Shown: positions 10,454 through 19,428, counted from the first letter of the stretch. The stretch is DNA of 39,603 nucleotides from Chloroflexota bacterium (GCA_002717565.1 PBAZ01000021.1:28837-68439), one strand, 5' to 3'. Made by a program: numbers and translations. The notes: generated by a model from the sequence alone, not told the origin.

Positions 10454-11863
10454 CTATGCCATCTGATATTCCCTCGTAGATACAATCATTTGGAGTAACT
10501 CCGTTACACGCTGCTCTGAGCAGGGTATAGAGTCAGGCCGCGCGAAAGAAAGATTGCCCCATTTAGAAGCGTACTCAACGAGTGTTTCAATGGTCTTACT
10601 CGGCATGTCGTATACTGCCATCGCTTCAAGACAACTGTGGACTAAGGTCTCAGGTTCGATGGTAGGGCCGTAAGAGCGTACGAAATCTATAATGGATCTT
10701 ATCCCTGGATGAGAGCTATTACTGATTTCTTTTGTCGAGGCGTTAAGTCTTTCAACCAGACTGCCGGTTTCTATCCATTCTGATCCTGTATGCCACCCTT
10801 CGACAGTGGGTGGATTCAATATCTCCTGCCCCATAAAATTCACATCCATGGCTGTCAGGACGATGGTCCAATCTGGAAATTGGTGGCTTTCTGCAAGCCT
10901 GCAGGTCTGGACAACAAGTTCAATTGGGCTCATCACCTTAGACCTGATATTATGAATTGACTTAAAGTAGTCCGAGTTGAATAGTTCCCGAAGCACCTGT
11001 CGGATGTCTCCATGACATTTCAAAAATACTCGTGCCAATTCATCAACCGAACGCTCGTCTATAGCATCAGATACGAAGTAGCGGTAGAGCTTTTCGCATA
11101 TGAACCGCGCCGTCGCAGGGGAAGAGCAAATCATATCCAATATATCCTCGCCGTTAAAGCGTCCAGTTTGTCCAAGGAATGTTTTGACGCCGTCGTCGTG
11201 ATTTTGAGGTATGTATTCGAATTGCCAATCTAATCGCCCGTAAGGCCATATCGAGTCTCTTTCAGCCCTTCTACTCATATATTCGGCGTTTCTAATGCTC
11301 CAGCCAGTGAACGATCTAGCGCAATTCTGTACATCTTCTTCGGTGTACTGGCCAATGCCCATGGAGAAAAGCTCCAATAGTTCCCTACCGTAGTTTTCGT
11401 TGGGGGCCCCCATTTTGTTATCTTTATTGTCTAGCCAAAAAATCATCGCTGGATCTTTCGAGAGTTCGAGAAGTATTGCCCGTAGATTGCCCAGTCCAAA
11501 TTGTCTGAACATATCGATTTGATTTACCACCGCTTTGGCGTGATTGAGCTTTCCATATGCAGTAGCGAAAAGTCCATGCCAGAACAACGCCATTTTCTCT
11601 TCCAAAGGGCTGCGGCTGTTTACTAATTTATATAACCAGTTTGCCTGAGAACTTTCAATCAGCATCAAGCTATTTTGGTCTACGTGATAGCGCCGGATTA
11701 AATCGTCATCCATATTGGGATGAAGTTCCGGATAAAGTAGCTCCTCTACGGCAGCTTCATAAGTCCCGTTGCAAAGCCGCTCTACCTCGACACGAGTGGC
11801 CCCCAGGCCCGCTCGTCTTAAAAGATGCGCAAACAGTCGCTTGTTTTCTGGTGTCAGTGACAT
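10454..11863 (-). CDS. DUF1800 domain-containing protein
   Basis: N-terminus MSLTPENKRLFAHLLRRAGLGAT, MALFWHGLFAT, NYGRELLELFSMGIGQYTEEDVQNCARSFTGW, VEGWHTGSEW. Start placed at the internal Met; the longer ORF (to 12091) would overlap the PFK gene. Confidence 0.88.
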   Translation of the reverse strand: MSLTPENKRLFAHLLRRAGLGATRVEVERLCNGTYEAAVEELLYPELHPNMDDDLIRRYHVDQNSLMLIESSQANWLYKLVNSRSPLEEKMALFWHGLFATAYGKLNHAKAVVNQIDMFRQFGLGNLRAILLELSKDPAMIFWLDNKDNKMGAPNENYGRELLELFSMGIGQYTEEDVQNCARSFTGWSIRNAEYMSRRAERDSIWPYGRLDWQFEYIPQNHDDGVKTFLGQTGRFNGEDILDMICSSPATARFICEKLYRYFVSDAIDERSVDELARVFLKCHGDIRQVLRELFNSDYFKSIHNIRSKVMSPIELVVQTCRLAESHQFPDWTIVLTAMDVNFMGQEILNPPTVEGWHTGSEWIETGSLVERLNASTKEISNSSHPGIRSIIDFVRSYGPTIEPETLVHSCLEAMAVYDMPSKTIETLVEYASKWGNLSFARPDSIPCSEQRVTELLQMIVSTREYQMA

Positions 11864-11931
11864 TAGAGCTCCTGCTGCATAAGTGTTGACAGAGTATACC
11901 AGATAATACCAAGACAGAAGTAAGATGTCTG

Positions 11932-13116
11932 TCAGAATCTCAGGAATGCAGGCAAGGGGTTTCCAATCAGCGGTCCGGCATATTCGTAAAAACTTTCGGT
12001 CGGGAGGTTGGTTCCAGGTGTCCGAAAAGACAAAGGAACAGTCGCAACGCGGTTCGCGACGGTCTCTACGGAGGTCAATCCCGTTTTGCACACATATGGT
12101 GAGTTGGAAGACCTGACTAGGGTTACCATACGATCGGTGAATCCAGATGCTGCTGCTTCGATGGCAGCAAGTCCGACCAATTTCGCTTCTTCCTTGTCAC
12201 TACTTGAGATATTTTCAACAAAGCTTCTTTGTATGGTCCCGGGGTATTCATGGCGCACCCGTGTGTTCAAGGCATTTGATAACATATTAGTTAAGTGCTT
12301 GCCCGGGCTTTCATGATAAGCGTGCCCAAAGTCGTCAACCAGCAACGGTTTGGTTTCCGGACCTAGTATACCCTCTGTACCTCTACAATTCTCTGATATA
12401 ACTGCAACAGCGAACCCAAATTTAGTATAGGCATCGGACATTATCTGGACGAACAATTCTTCATCGATTGGCACTTCCGGTATTCCAATAAAATGCGGAG
12501 CGTCTTGGTCGGACCTCTTCCCCAGACCTGATGCCATAGCAAGCCATCCCGCGTCTCGGCCCATGACCTCAATAACAGTAATCGGGGATGCTTTGCCCAT
12601 AGAGAGAGCATCCTGTCCTGAACCCATGGTAGCGAGGGCGACAAACCTAGCCGCACTTCCATACCCTGGGGAATGATCCGTTTGGACCAAGTCATTGTCG
12701 ATTGTCTTAGGTACGTGGATCACACCTAAGCTCATTCCGCTCGCTTTGCCGGCTTCTGAGATTTTTGCAGTAGTATCGGCGGTATCGTTTCCCCCAATCA
12801 AAAATAGATAACCGATACCATGACGATCTAGCGTGTCTAGCAAAGGCTGGATGTCGGTATCGTTAAGTTTTTTACGAGTTGCTCCTAAGGCAGCTCCCGG
12901 AGTCTGACGTATTGCTGCCCAAGAGGAATCAGTAACGCTACATAGATCAGTGAGGGAGTCTGATATTAAACCTTCAATGCCTCTAAGTGATCCGAATATT
13001 TGCGAGGAAGGAAAGGAAGTTTGGGATCCATTAACAACTGCCCAAAGACTTTCATTGATAACGGGTGTGCAACCACCAGATTGCAATACAGCTATGTTTG
13101 CACGCTCAACTCCCAT
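11932..13116 (-). CDS. 6-phosphofructokinase family, probably diphosphate-dependent
   Basis: GGCTPVINESL, LIGGNDTADT, PKTIDNDLVQTDHSPGYGSAARF, VIEVMGRDAGWLA. GGND/PKTIDND resemble PPi-type rather than ATP-type (GGDGS/PGTIDND) enzymes. Confidence 0.9.
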   Translation of the reverse strand: MGVERANIAVLQSGGCTPVINESLWAVVNGSQTSFPSSQIFGSLRGIEGLISDSLTDLCSVTDSSWAAIRQTPGAALGATRKKLNDTDIQPLLDTLDRHGIGYLFLIGGNDTADTTAKISEAGKASGMSLGVIHVPKTIDNDLVQTDHSPGYGSAARFVALATMGSGQDALSMGKASPITVIEVMGRDAGWLAMASGLGKRSDQDAPHFIGIPEVPIDEELFVQIMSDAYTKFGFAVAVISENCRGTEGILGPETKPLLVDDFGHAYHESPGKHLTNMLSNALNTRVRHEYPGTIQRSFVENISSSDKEEAKLVGLAAIEAAASGFTDRMVTLVRSSNSPYVCKTGLTSVETVANRVATVPLSFRTPGTNLPTESFYEYAGPLIGNPLPAFLRF

Positions 13117-13120
13117 TGAC

Positions 13121-14419
13121 TTAAAACACGTTCCATCTGGGGCGTTGGCCTGCCTCCCGTACTAGCTTGTCTGGAAGCCAATCCCGCAGGTTTGGACTTA
13201 TATAGAAGGTCGGCTCGATTAAATCCGACTCCGATGAAATTAGACCTTCATCTAAGGCCAGTTTCGCCTCCGGAGTCCCTGGCATCAAGCTCAGGCCGAT
13301 CCGAAGATTCACGAGAGCCGGATCCAACTGTTTCAGGAACTGCAGTTTCTCTTCCACTGAACCGCGTGTTTCTCCTGGACCCCCAAATCTTTGAGAAATA
13401 CTGTACTTGAGGCCCCGATCTTCACACATGCGACATGTTTCTAGGAGTTCTTCGTTGTTCTTTTCTAAATTATTTCCATCATGAGCATCGCCACCTGCGG
13501 AAGTCATCAAAACCAACCCGCAACCGGAAGTTTTCATAAGGTCAATTAATTCAGTGTCACAACCAAACGGGCCTAGACACGTATTCCAGCGTAACGACAC
13601 ATGCGCATCAATCAGAGATCTACAAAGGTCTTTTGCATGTTGTAGAGGTGCATTGAAGCAGTTGTCGATAAAGAACACCTTTTTCAAATCATATTCGGAC
13701 CGCATGTGAATCACTTCATTTACGACTTCTTCGATAGGTCTAATAATTCTCCACAGCGTGTCGCTTTCTTCTATGTTTTGACTTTGGGTGGGGTAATAAA
13801 ACCCGCCCAGTTTTGTCAGAATACCTACCCCAAAACCCGCATGCGCGTACTTTTGCATATCAAGTCTTTCGAGATTTGGCGGCCTATCGAATGTCGAACT
13901 GCAACGACCATTCGAACTGATGGTCAAGCCATTATCAGAGTAAACCACGCCTGGCAATTTATTGGGGCTTGGCTCGCCAATCTCTAATCGATCTACCAAC
14001 TCTGAAAAAGCTTCCCCTGCATCCCCGACGATGCCGAAATCGGGTCTCACATATTCAAAACATTCGACCGGTAATATGCTGAACGCGGGTCCGCCACAAA
14101 CTATACGTGCGTTACTCAATTCTCTAATACAAGCTACGACCTCTTTCGTGATTGGCAGCTGCCATTGAGGATCTAGGTAACTATGATTACTGAGATTCCG
14201 CATCGATATCCCGACGACATCAGGAGCAAAGCTTTTGGTCTTCTCAGAGACTTCTTCTAAATAATCTTCACCAGCGAACATTAGATCTAAGGTCTCAACT
14301 TGATGTTTATTCTCGTCTAGGTAGGCGGCGACGTAAGCTAGTCCAATTGGGACAGGTCTAGCATCCATGCGACTCATTAGCCGATTGTGTCGGTTAGTGG
14401 CAATCAATAATACTCTCAT
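13121..14419 (-). CDS. Cobalamin-binding-domain / radical-SAM-like protein lacking the CxxxCxxC motif
   Basis: N-terminal MRVLLIATN...PIGLAYVAAYLDENKHQVETLDLM...PDVVGISMRN...IVCGGPAFS, then rSAM-like barrel VFFIDNCFNAPLQHAKDLCRSLI, LMKTSGCGLVLMTSAGGD, GGPGETRGSVEEKLQFL. The segment where CxxxCxxC is expected reads LTKLGGFYYPTQSQNIEE. Confidence 0.8.
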   Translation of the reverse strand: MRVLLIATNRHNRLMSRMDARPVPIGLAYVAAYLDENKHQVETLDLMFAGEDYLEEVSEKTKSFAPDVVGISMRNLSNHSYLDPQWQLPITKEVVACIRELSNARIVCGGPAFSILPVECFEYVRPDFGIVGDAGEAFSELVDRLEIGEPSPNKLPGVVYSDNGLTISSNGRCSSTFDRPPNLERLDMQKYAHAGFGVGILTKLGGFYYPTQSQNIEESDTLWRIIRPIEEVVNEVIHMRSEYDLKKVFFIDNCFNAPLQHAKDLCRSLIDAHVSLRWNTCLGPFGCDTELIDLMKTSGCGLVLMTSAGGDAHDGNNLEKNNEELLETCRMCEDRGLKYSISQRFGGPGETRGSVEEKLQFLKQLDPALVNLRIGLSLMPGTPEAKLALDEGLISSESDLIEPTFYISPNLRDWLPDKLVREAGQRPRWNVF

Positions 14420-14558
14420 GATCCCTCCATACCCAATCTGATTGTGTAGATTTTACACTCTCCAATGAATCTTGGCATTCGATGATTCACTCTATGGTAC
14501 TCTTAAATTATACTGTTCAATATATACTCCTGTGACTTTATGAGGATTAACGTCTGGT

Positions 14559-15134
14559 ATGAAGCATTCTGTTGGGAACATTGTCTTGCTGAGCGTCTCT
14601 TCACTGTGTCTGATTCTCATAGGAGCCTGCACTTCATATGTGGGTTCTTCCGGCAAGGAAGCAGCGCTTACTCGAGTTAGTCAATCAGATTCCATCATTG
14701 CAGGTGGCATAGCTTACACAAGCTACGGTAATTCAGTGTCGCTGCCTGGTGAAGAAGTCCTTTGGAACGAGTTGAATGGGACACCTCTAGTGTTGAATTT
14801 CTGGGCGGGGTCATGCCCCCCATGCAAAGCTGAAATGCCGGATTTTCAAGAACTTCATGAAACGATCGGGGATCGCGTGAAGGTAATTGGAATTGACGTC
14901 GGTCAGTTTTCTGGGCTAGGAAGTAAAACTGAAGCTGAGGTATTGCTAGAGAGCTTATCCATCACCTATGAGACAGGATTTAGCTCCGATCCGGCCGTTA
15001 TGGAGAGGTACGGGATCCTAGCGATGCCCACTACAGTCTTTATTCGAGATGATGGTACCATCGCGCGTACATGGGCGGGCATAATTACCGGCGACAAACT
15101 TGACATTGAAGCCGAGAAACTTCTAAGCGATTGA
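14559..15134 (+). CDS. TlpA-like thioredoxin-fold lipoprotein
   Basis: Lipobox-like LILIGAC, VLNFWAGSCPPCKAEMPDFQEL, YGILAMPTTVFIRDDG. Confidence 0.9.
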   Translation: MKHSVGNIVLLSVSSLCLILIGACTSYVGSSGKEAALTRVSQSDSIIAGGIAYTSYGNSVSLPGEEVLWNELNGTPLVLNFWAGSCPPCKAEMPDFQELHETIGDRVKVIGIDVGQFSGLGSKTEAEVLLESLSITYETGFSSDPAVMERYGILAMPTTVFIRDDGTIARTWAGIITGDKLDIEAEKLLSD

Positions 15135-15224
15135 CTACTGAAGAAAATGTGCCTTGAGCGAATTGCATCCCTGGTATAGGTAAAATAAAATGTACCCGAA
15201 CAATATAAAGAAAGTGTAATAGAG

Positions 15225-16184
15225 ATGAATACAGAAAAGATAAGTTTTGGGGTAAATTTAAGTGTAGACGACTATGGCGATTGTGGGAAGTTTGCCTCTG
15301 TGGCAGAAGATCTTGGGTTTGATCGTGTATGTACTGGAGAGCACGTTATGGATGGCAATCCTCCGCGGCCTACCATAATGACAATCCCTGCCATGGCTGC
15401 AGCAGCCGGAGCAACACAGCGTATAAGAGTTATGACGGGAATAGTTATAGCACCTTTGTACCACCCAGTTATGCTCGCAAAATTAGTTGCCAGTCTCGAT
15501 ATCGTTTCCAATGGCCGTTTAGACTTCGGAATAGGAATTAGTGGACAGAGGGGAACCAAAGTAGAGTTTGACGCATTAGATATACCGGTCTCTTCTCGTG
15601 GCCGCCGAACCGATGAGATGCTGGAATTAATGAAGCGATTATGGACAGAGGATCACGTTACACATTCGGGAAGATACTTCAATGTGGAAGATGTCACGTT
15701 GCTACCTAAACCCCATCAGACACCTAGCCCACCAATATGGGTGGCCGGCCGTAGTGAGGCTGCTATGAGGCGGGCCATTGTCCATGGCAACGGATGGTAT
15801 CCATACCTTTTTACTGTACGTCGCTTAAAGGCAACTAATGAGCAGATTGTTTCAATCGCTAACGAAATGGGAAAGGACCTAAGTGGCTTTCATTGGGGTC
15901 TGAACCAGCCAACTGCAATTTCATTAGACTCCAAAGCCGCACTGGACAGTGCTATAAGAAACGTAGGCCAGAGATACGTTACCGCCGAAAGAAGTGCTGA
16001 AGATATAGCCAAGGCTTTGTGTGTAACAGGAACCCCAGAAGAATGCATAAGAAGTATAGAGGAACGTGTAGAAACAGGGGTGAAAGAAATCAACTTCGGG
16101 TTCCTCTCGGACACACCGGATGAAATGTACAGACAAATGGAGCTGTTTTCCGAAGAAGTAATGCCCCATTTCAAACACAATTAG
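15225..16184 (+). CDS. LLM-class flavin-dependent (F420-type) oxidoreductase
   Basis: EDLGFDRVCTGEHV, LASLDIVSNGRLDFGIGISG, RGRRTDEMLELMKRLWTEDHVTHSGRYF, PPIWVAGRSEAAMRRAI. Confidence 0.92.
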   Translation: MNTEKISFGVNLSVDDYGDCGKFASVAEDLGFDRVCTGEHVMDGNPPRPTIMTIPAMAAAAGATQRIRVMTGIVIAPLYHPVMLAKLVASLDIVSNGRLDFGIGISGQRGTKVEFDALDIPVSSRGRRTDEMLELMKRLWTEDHVTHSGRYFNVEDVTLLPKPHQTPSPPIWVAGRSEAAMRRAIVHGNGWYPYLFTVRRLKATNEQIVSIANEMGKDLSGFHWGLNQPTAISLDSKAALDSAIRNVGQRYVTAERSAEDIAKALCVTGTPEECIRSIEERVETGVKEINFGFLSDTPDEMYRQMELFSEEVMPHFKHN

Positions 16185-16186
16185 AC

Positions 16187-16615
16187 ATGCCTCGGTTATC
16201 TTTAACTTCACTAATACCAGGAGCCCCGAAAGAGGTCTTCCAATACGTGACAAAGTTTCCCGTTTCAGGGAACCCTGCTCTTGCAATACTCGAAGATACA
16301 TATGGAAAGGTGATAGAGAGCACGGGTAATATATATATCTTCCATGACAAACAACATGATTACATCACGTGGGAATGCCAGTTCGACGCGCCACACAAAC
16401 GAACTATGAAAGCGTTGAACTCCAGTTGGTCTGACAGAACGGATACTTTCATCAAAGCGGGAGCAAACACTCTGTGGACTATTGATTGGCAATCAAAGGC
16501 TACCGGTTTAGCAGTCTACACTCAATGGATGGCTTTTCATATCAAAGTAAAACGAGAAGCGTATCGAAACATCATTGATCCAGTGGTTTCGCACTTCCGG
16601 GACACCAACAAATGA
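16187..16615 (+). CDS. SRPBCC (START-like) family protein, putative
   Basis: LIPGAPKEVFQYVTKFPV N-terminal pattern, about 142 aa, C-terminal amphipathic helix. 2-bp gap after the LLM gene. Confidence 0.55.
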   Translation: MPRLSLTSLIPGAPKEVFQYVTKFPVSGNPALAILEDTYGKVIESTGNIYIFHDKQHDYITWECQFDAPHKRTMKALNSSWSDRTDTFIKAGANTLWTIDWQSKATGLAVYTQWMAFHIKVKREAYRNIIDPVVSHFRDTNK

Positions 16616-16688
16616 GATCGACTTGACAATATTTGACATTATTCGTAGCCGGGAATAGGCTTGAGATTAACGCGACGGGAGTTCAATC

Positions 16689-17813
16689 ATGGATCATAGA
16701 TTCAAAGAGTTATTGGTATTACGTGACGCCAAAGAAAATGGCGACGGCACAGTATTAAAAATTACGACTAAGGGCGACACTGTCATCCATGCGATATCAG
16801 TGGCTCGGGAAGGTTTTTCTTACACTGGACCAACTTGGACGTATCTGTTTGAGAGCGATGGGCTAACTCTAATAGACGCTGGAGAAGCCGGATCCCTTCC
16901 TAGGCTCGAGGACGGCCTAGCGGTAGCCGGCTTTAAACTTCAGGATATTGACAGGGTGATTATCAGTCACGGCCACGAAGACCATGACGGGGCAGTGTCC
17001 GAACTCGTAGAGAAAGCAGATATAGAGGTCTGGGCGCATGAAATTTACGCCCATCTCCAAGCTTATGATCCCCGAACTATTAGCCGGAGAGTCATTTCCC
17101 CAATACAGAAAGAGATGTGGCGAGTAGCAGATCTGAATCGCTCTTTCCCTCCCACATCACCACAAAGGGACGAATACGTGAGACGTCGGCAAGCTCTTAC
17201 AATTGACCACCCAATTAAGGCTAACGAAACGATTGGAAAGCTAGAGATACTGCATACTCCAGGGCATTCTCCTGACGAACTGTGTATGAAGCTCGACGAA
17301 GTGATTTTTACTGGAGACCATGTATTGCCAGAGATTTCACCACACCCGACAATGAAGGCAGAGTTTCCCCCAGAAATTAAAGCAAATCTCCCTGACAGTT
17401 ACAAAGATGCCGACAAATGGTATGGCTTGTCACGTTATTTGCAATCTCTCAAGATAATAGTGGATTTCGGTCCAGAGAGAGAACTCCTACCAGCGCATAG
17501 ATACTACAATCGGGGCCATTTCAACTTTATTAACACGGAGCGTGCCGCAATTATCCTAGACCATCATGGTCAACGTCTTACAGATATATTAGAGAAAGTT
17601 GGGGCTGGAGAAGTAAATCTAGAAGATCTTACACGCGCCGTATTCGCTCATAGAGAACTCCTATCCGACAACTTGTTGGCCGGTTTAAGCGAGGTAGTAG
17701 CGCATGTAGAAATTTTGGAAGAGGTGGGAGATTTAGAAGTATCAGAAGATGGGGTAATATCTGCCACTGGTGTATCAAATCATTTGGGTTTCCTAAGTGC
17801 CTTGCAGGCGTAG
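16689..17813 (+). CDS. MBL-fold metallo-hydrolase
   Basis: TLIDAGEAGSL, RVIISHGHEDHDGAV, ILHTPGHSPDELCMKL, IFTGDHVLPEISPHP. Confidence 0.92.
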   Translation: MDHRFKELLVLRDAKENGDGTVLKITTKGDTVIHAISVAREGFSYTGPTWTYLFESDGLTLIDAGEAGSLPRLEDGLAVAGFKLQDIDRVIISHGHEDHDGAVSELVEKADIEVWAHEIYAHLQAYDPRTISRRVISPIQKEMWRVADLNRSFPPTSPQRDEYVRRRQALTIDHPIKANETIGKLEILHTPGHSPDELCMKLDEVIFTGDHVLPEISPHPTMKAEFPPEIKANLPDSYKDADKWYGLSRYLQSLKIIVDFGPERELLPAHRYYNRGHFNFINTERAAIILDHHGQRLTDILEKVGAGEVNLEDLTRAVFAHRELLSDNLLAGLSEVVAHVEILEEVGDLEVSEDGVISATGVSNHLGFLSALQA

Positions 17814-17851
17814 GTTAGTCATTTCACAGAGAGTAACTACCCCAAACGTCG

Positions 17852-18634
17852 CTACTGACCATGCGCAGCAACCATATACCGCCCACCAACTACATTGATT
17901 TGATCTCCAGTAACGTAACTGGATTCATCTGACGCTAAATATAGACACGCATTTGCGATGTCAGATACCGTACCGAGCCTGCCTAAGGGCACTGGGTCTA
18001 GGTTGCGAGCAGTCGCCTGACCAAGTTCTGGATTATGAGGAGCCCATTCGGGGTGTCTCCTGCTTGTATCAATAGTTCCTGGGTTGACCATGTTTGCTCT
18101 TATATTGTTCGGAGCGAATTCTGCGGCAACGGCTCTGATAAACCCCCAAAGCCCCGTCTTGGCGGCTGTAACTGCGGAGGTCGATGGCCTTCCAGTAATC
18201 GCGGCCATACCACCTATTCCTATGATACTACCTGTCTGACGCTCTTGCATCTGCGGGATCAGCGCTTTACATAGATAGAAGGTGGAATGGAGATTTATGG
18301 CGAATACTCTATGCCAATCTTCATCGGATACCGTTAGTAAATCATGGTGAGGACGTATAGCCGCATTGCTAACAAGTATGTCTACTTGGCGTAATGCATC
18401 AATACTGTTCTGAGCAAACTTGGAACATTGCGTTGACTCGGCTACGTCTACTTGTTCGGTGTAGACGTTCGCTCCAAATTCGCGACACTCGTCCGCAACC
18501 GCACTCAGATCGTCTGGGCTATTTAGAGAGCAGAGTGCTAGATTCGCGCCTTCTCTTGCAAACGCGGTGGCAATCTCGCGACCGATGTTTCTACTAGCAC
18601 CGGTGATCAGGGCTGTCTTACCTTCAAGTCTCAT
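17852..18634 (-). CDS. SDR-family oxidoreductase
   Basis: ALITGASRNIGREIA, DILVSNAAIRPH, AAKTGLWGFIRAVAAEFAPNNIRANMVNPG, YLASDESSYVTGDQINVVGG. Confidence 0.94.
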   Translation of the reverse strand: MRLEGKTALITGASRNIGREIATAFAREGANLALCSLNSPDDLSAVADECREFGANVYTEQVDVAESTQCSKFAQNSIDALRQVDILVSNAAIRPHHDLLTVSDEDWHRVFAINLHSTFYLCKALIPQMQERQTGSIIGIGGMAAITGRPSTSAVTAAKTGLWGFIRAVAAEFAPNNIRANMVNPGTIDTSRRHPEWAPHNPELGQATARNLDPVPLGRLGTVSDIANACLYLASDESSYVTGDQINVVGGRYMVAAHGQ

Positions 18635-18658
18635 ATCATTATCCTCGGTATGTGACGT

Positions 18659-19420
18659 TTATATAAGCTGGGCTGGTGTGAAAATCCCTTCCATATCTTG
18701 TTCCGTGGCTGGGTCTTCTGCAGTCATATTCAGCTCGGTTTCCATGAACCAATAGATTTGCTTCAGGTGATGTGTACTATGGCTTAGGATTATGTTAAGT
18801 AACTCCAAAACTGTCACTTCACCACCATAGTGGGCAGGTACAACCCGGTCAAAGGCATCTTCATTTTCACTGTTAAGGAACTTCACTATATCTTGTCGCA
18901 CAGTCTCGCCATACTGGCATATCTGGTCTGAAGTTATGACATCGCTCAGCCTCTCCCTAATAGCCTGCATATCATCGGTACTCATACTCCCATGTTCATG
19001 ACTCTTCCAAGCAAGTTCAGGAAACGAGATGATATGTACGATGGAATCCCTGACTCGCTCAGGTCTCCACGGAACGTCTCGTAGGAGTTGATCTGGCGTT
19101 AATTGTTGAGCCGCTCTCATTGCTGCCGATAAGATCAAGTCATACTTTTCAGCCAACCAGCTCGTTCGACCAGAATGCTCTAATGCCGTGGTCAAATTGA
19201 GCGCGGGAATCAGTTTTTTCGGGTAATAACCGATTATCACTTCCGACCCATCTATTATAGTAACGGGCGCAGCCTTAATGCCTCGTGATTCAAGATCTAG
19301 CCGTGCTGGTTCGTCTGTTAAGAGGTCGTGGTGTTCAAAATGAACTCCATTTGATCGTAAGAACTCTTCCAGAGTTCGACAACTGAATCAACCAGGGTTG
19401 GTATAAACGTGTACATCCAT
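18659..19420 (-). CDS. Predicted selenoprotein: glutaredoxin-like domain (UxxC) fused to a DinB-like domain; in-frame TGA at codon 11
   Basis: Reverse-strand translation from ATG 19420: MDVHVYTNPG[TGA]FSCRTLEEFLRSNGVHFEHHDLLTDEPARLDLESRGIKAAPVTIIDGSEVIIGYYPKKLIPAL..., continuous with the ORF-track 18659..19240 (DinB-like, HSTHHLKQIYWFM). Grx beta-alpha-beta pattern, cis-Pro motif APVT, SD GAGGAG 8 nt before ATG. Confidence 0.85.
19354..19383 (-). promoter_or_regulatory. Candidate bacterial SECIS element
   Basis: RNA after the UGA: UUCAGUUGUC-GAACUC-UGGAA-GAGUUC-UUACGAUC. Perfect 6-bp upper stem with a UGGAA loop starting 17 nt after the UGA. Lower stem UUGU/ACGA (one U-G) across a C/UU internal loop. 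Confidence 0.68.
19388..19390 (-). other. In-frame UGA, candidate selenocysteine codon
   Basis: TGA at codon 11 at the position of the first active-site Cys of a glutaredoxin CxxC (PG-U-F-S-C). TGA functions as a normal stop elsewhere in the window (e.g. 2105..2107). Confidence 0.82.
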
Positions 19421-19428
19421 TTTGTAAG

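Noticed and set aside
10454-12091. Full-length 545-aa ORF-track version of the DUF1800 gene
   Set aside because: The first 76 residues overlap the 3' end of the PFK gene in another frame and look non-homologous; MSLTPENKRLFAHLLRRAG is the natural N-terminus.
13755-13860. Compensated frameshift hiding the radical SAM cysteines
   Set aside because: I translated all three reverse-strand frames across the segment; none contains a Cys codon, and the in-frame reading aligns to the expected spacing.
19388-19390. TGA in the Grx-DinB frame as an ordinary nonsense mutation (pseudogene) or as Trp recoding
   Set aside because: TGA is used as a normal stop by other genes here, so global recoding is unlikely. 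Its exact placement at the catalytic Cys, intact frame on both sides, strong SD and SECIS-like hairpin favour Sec. A pseudogene cannot be fully excluded without homologues and host Sec genes.
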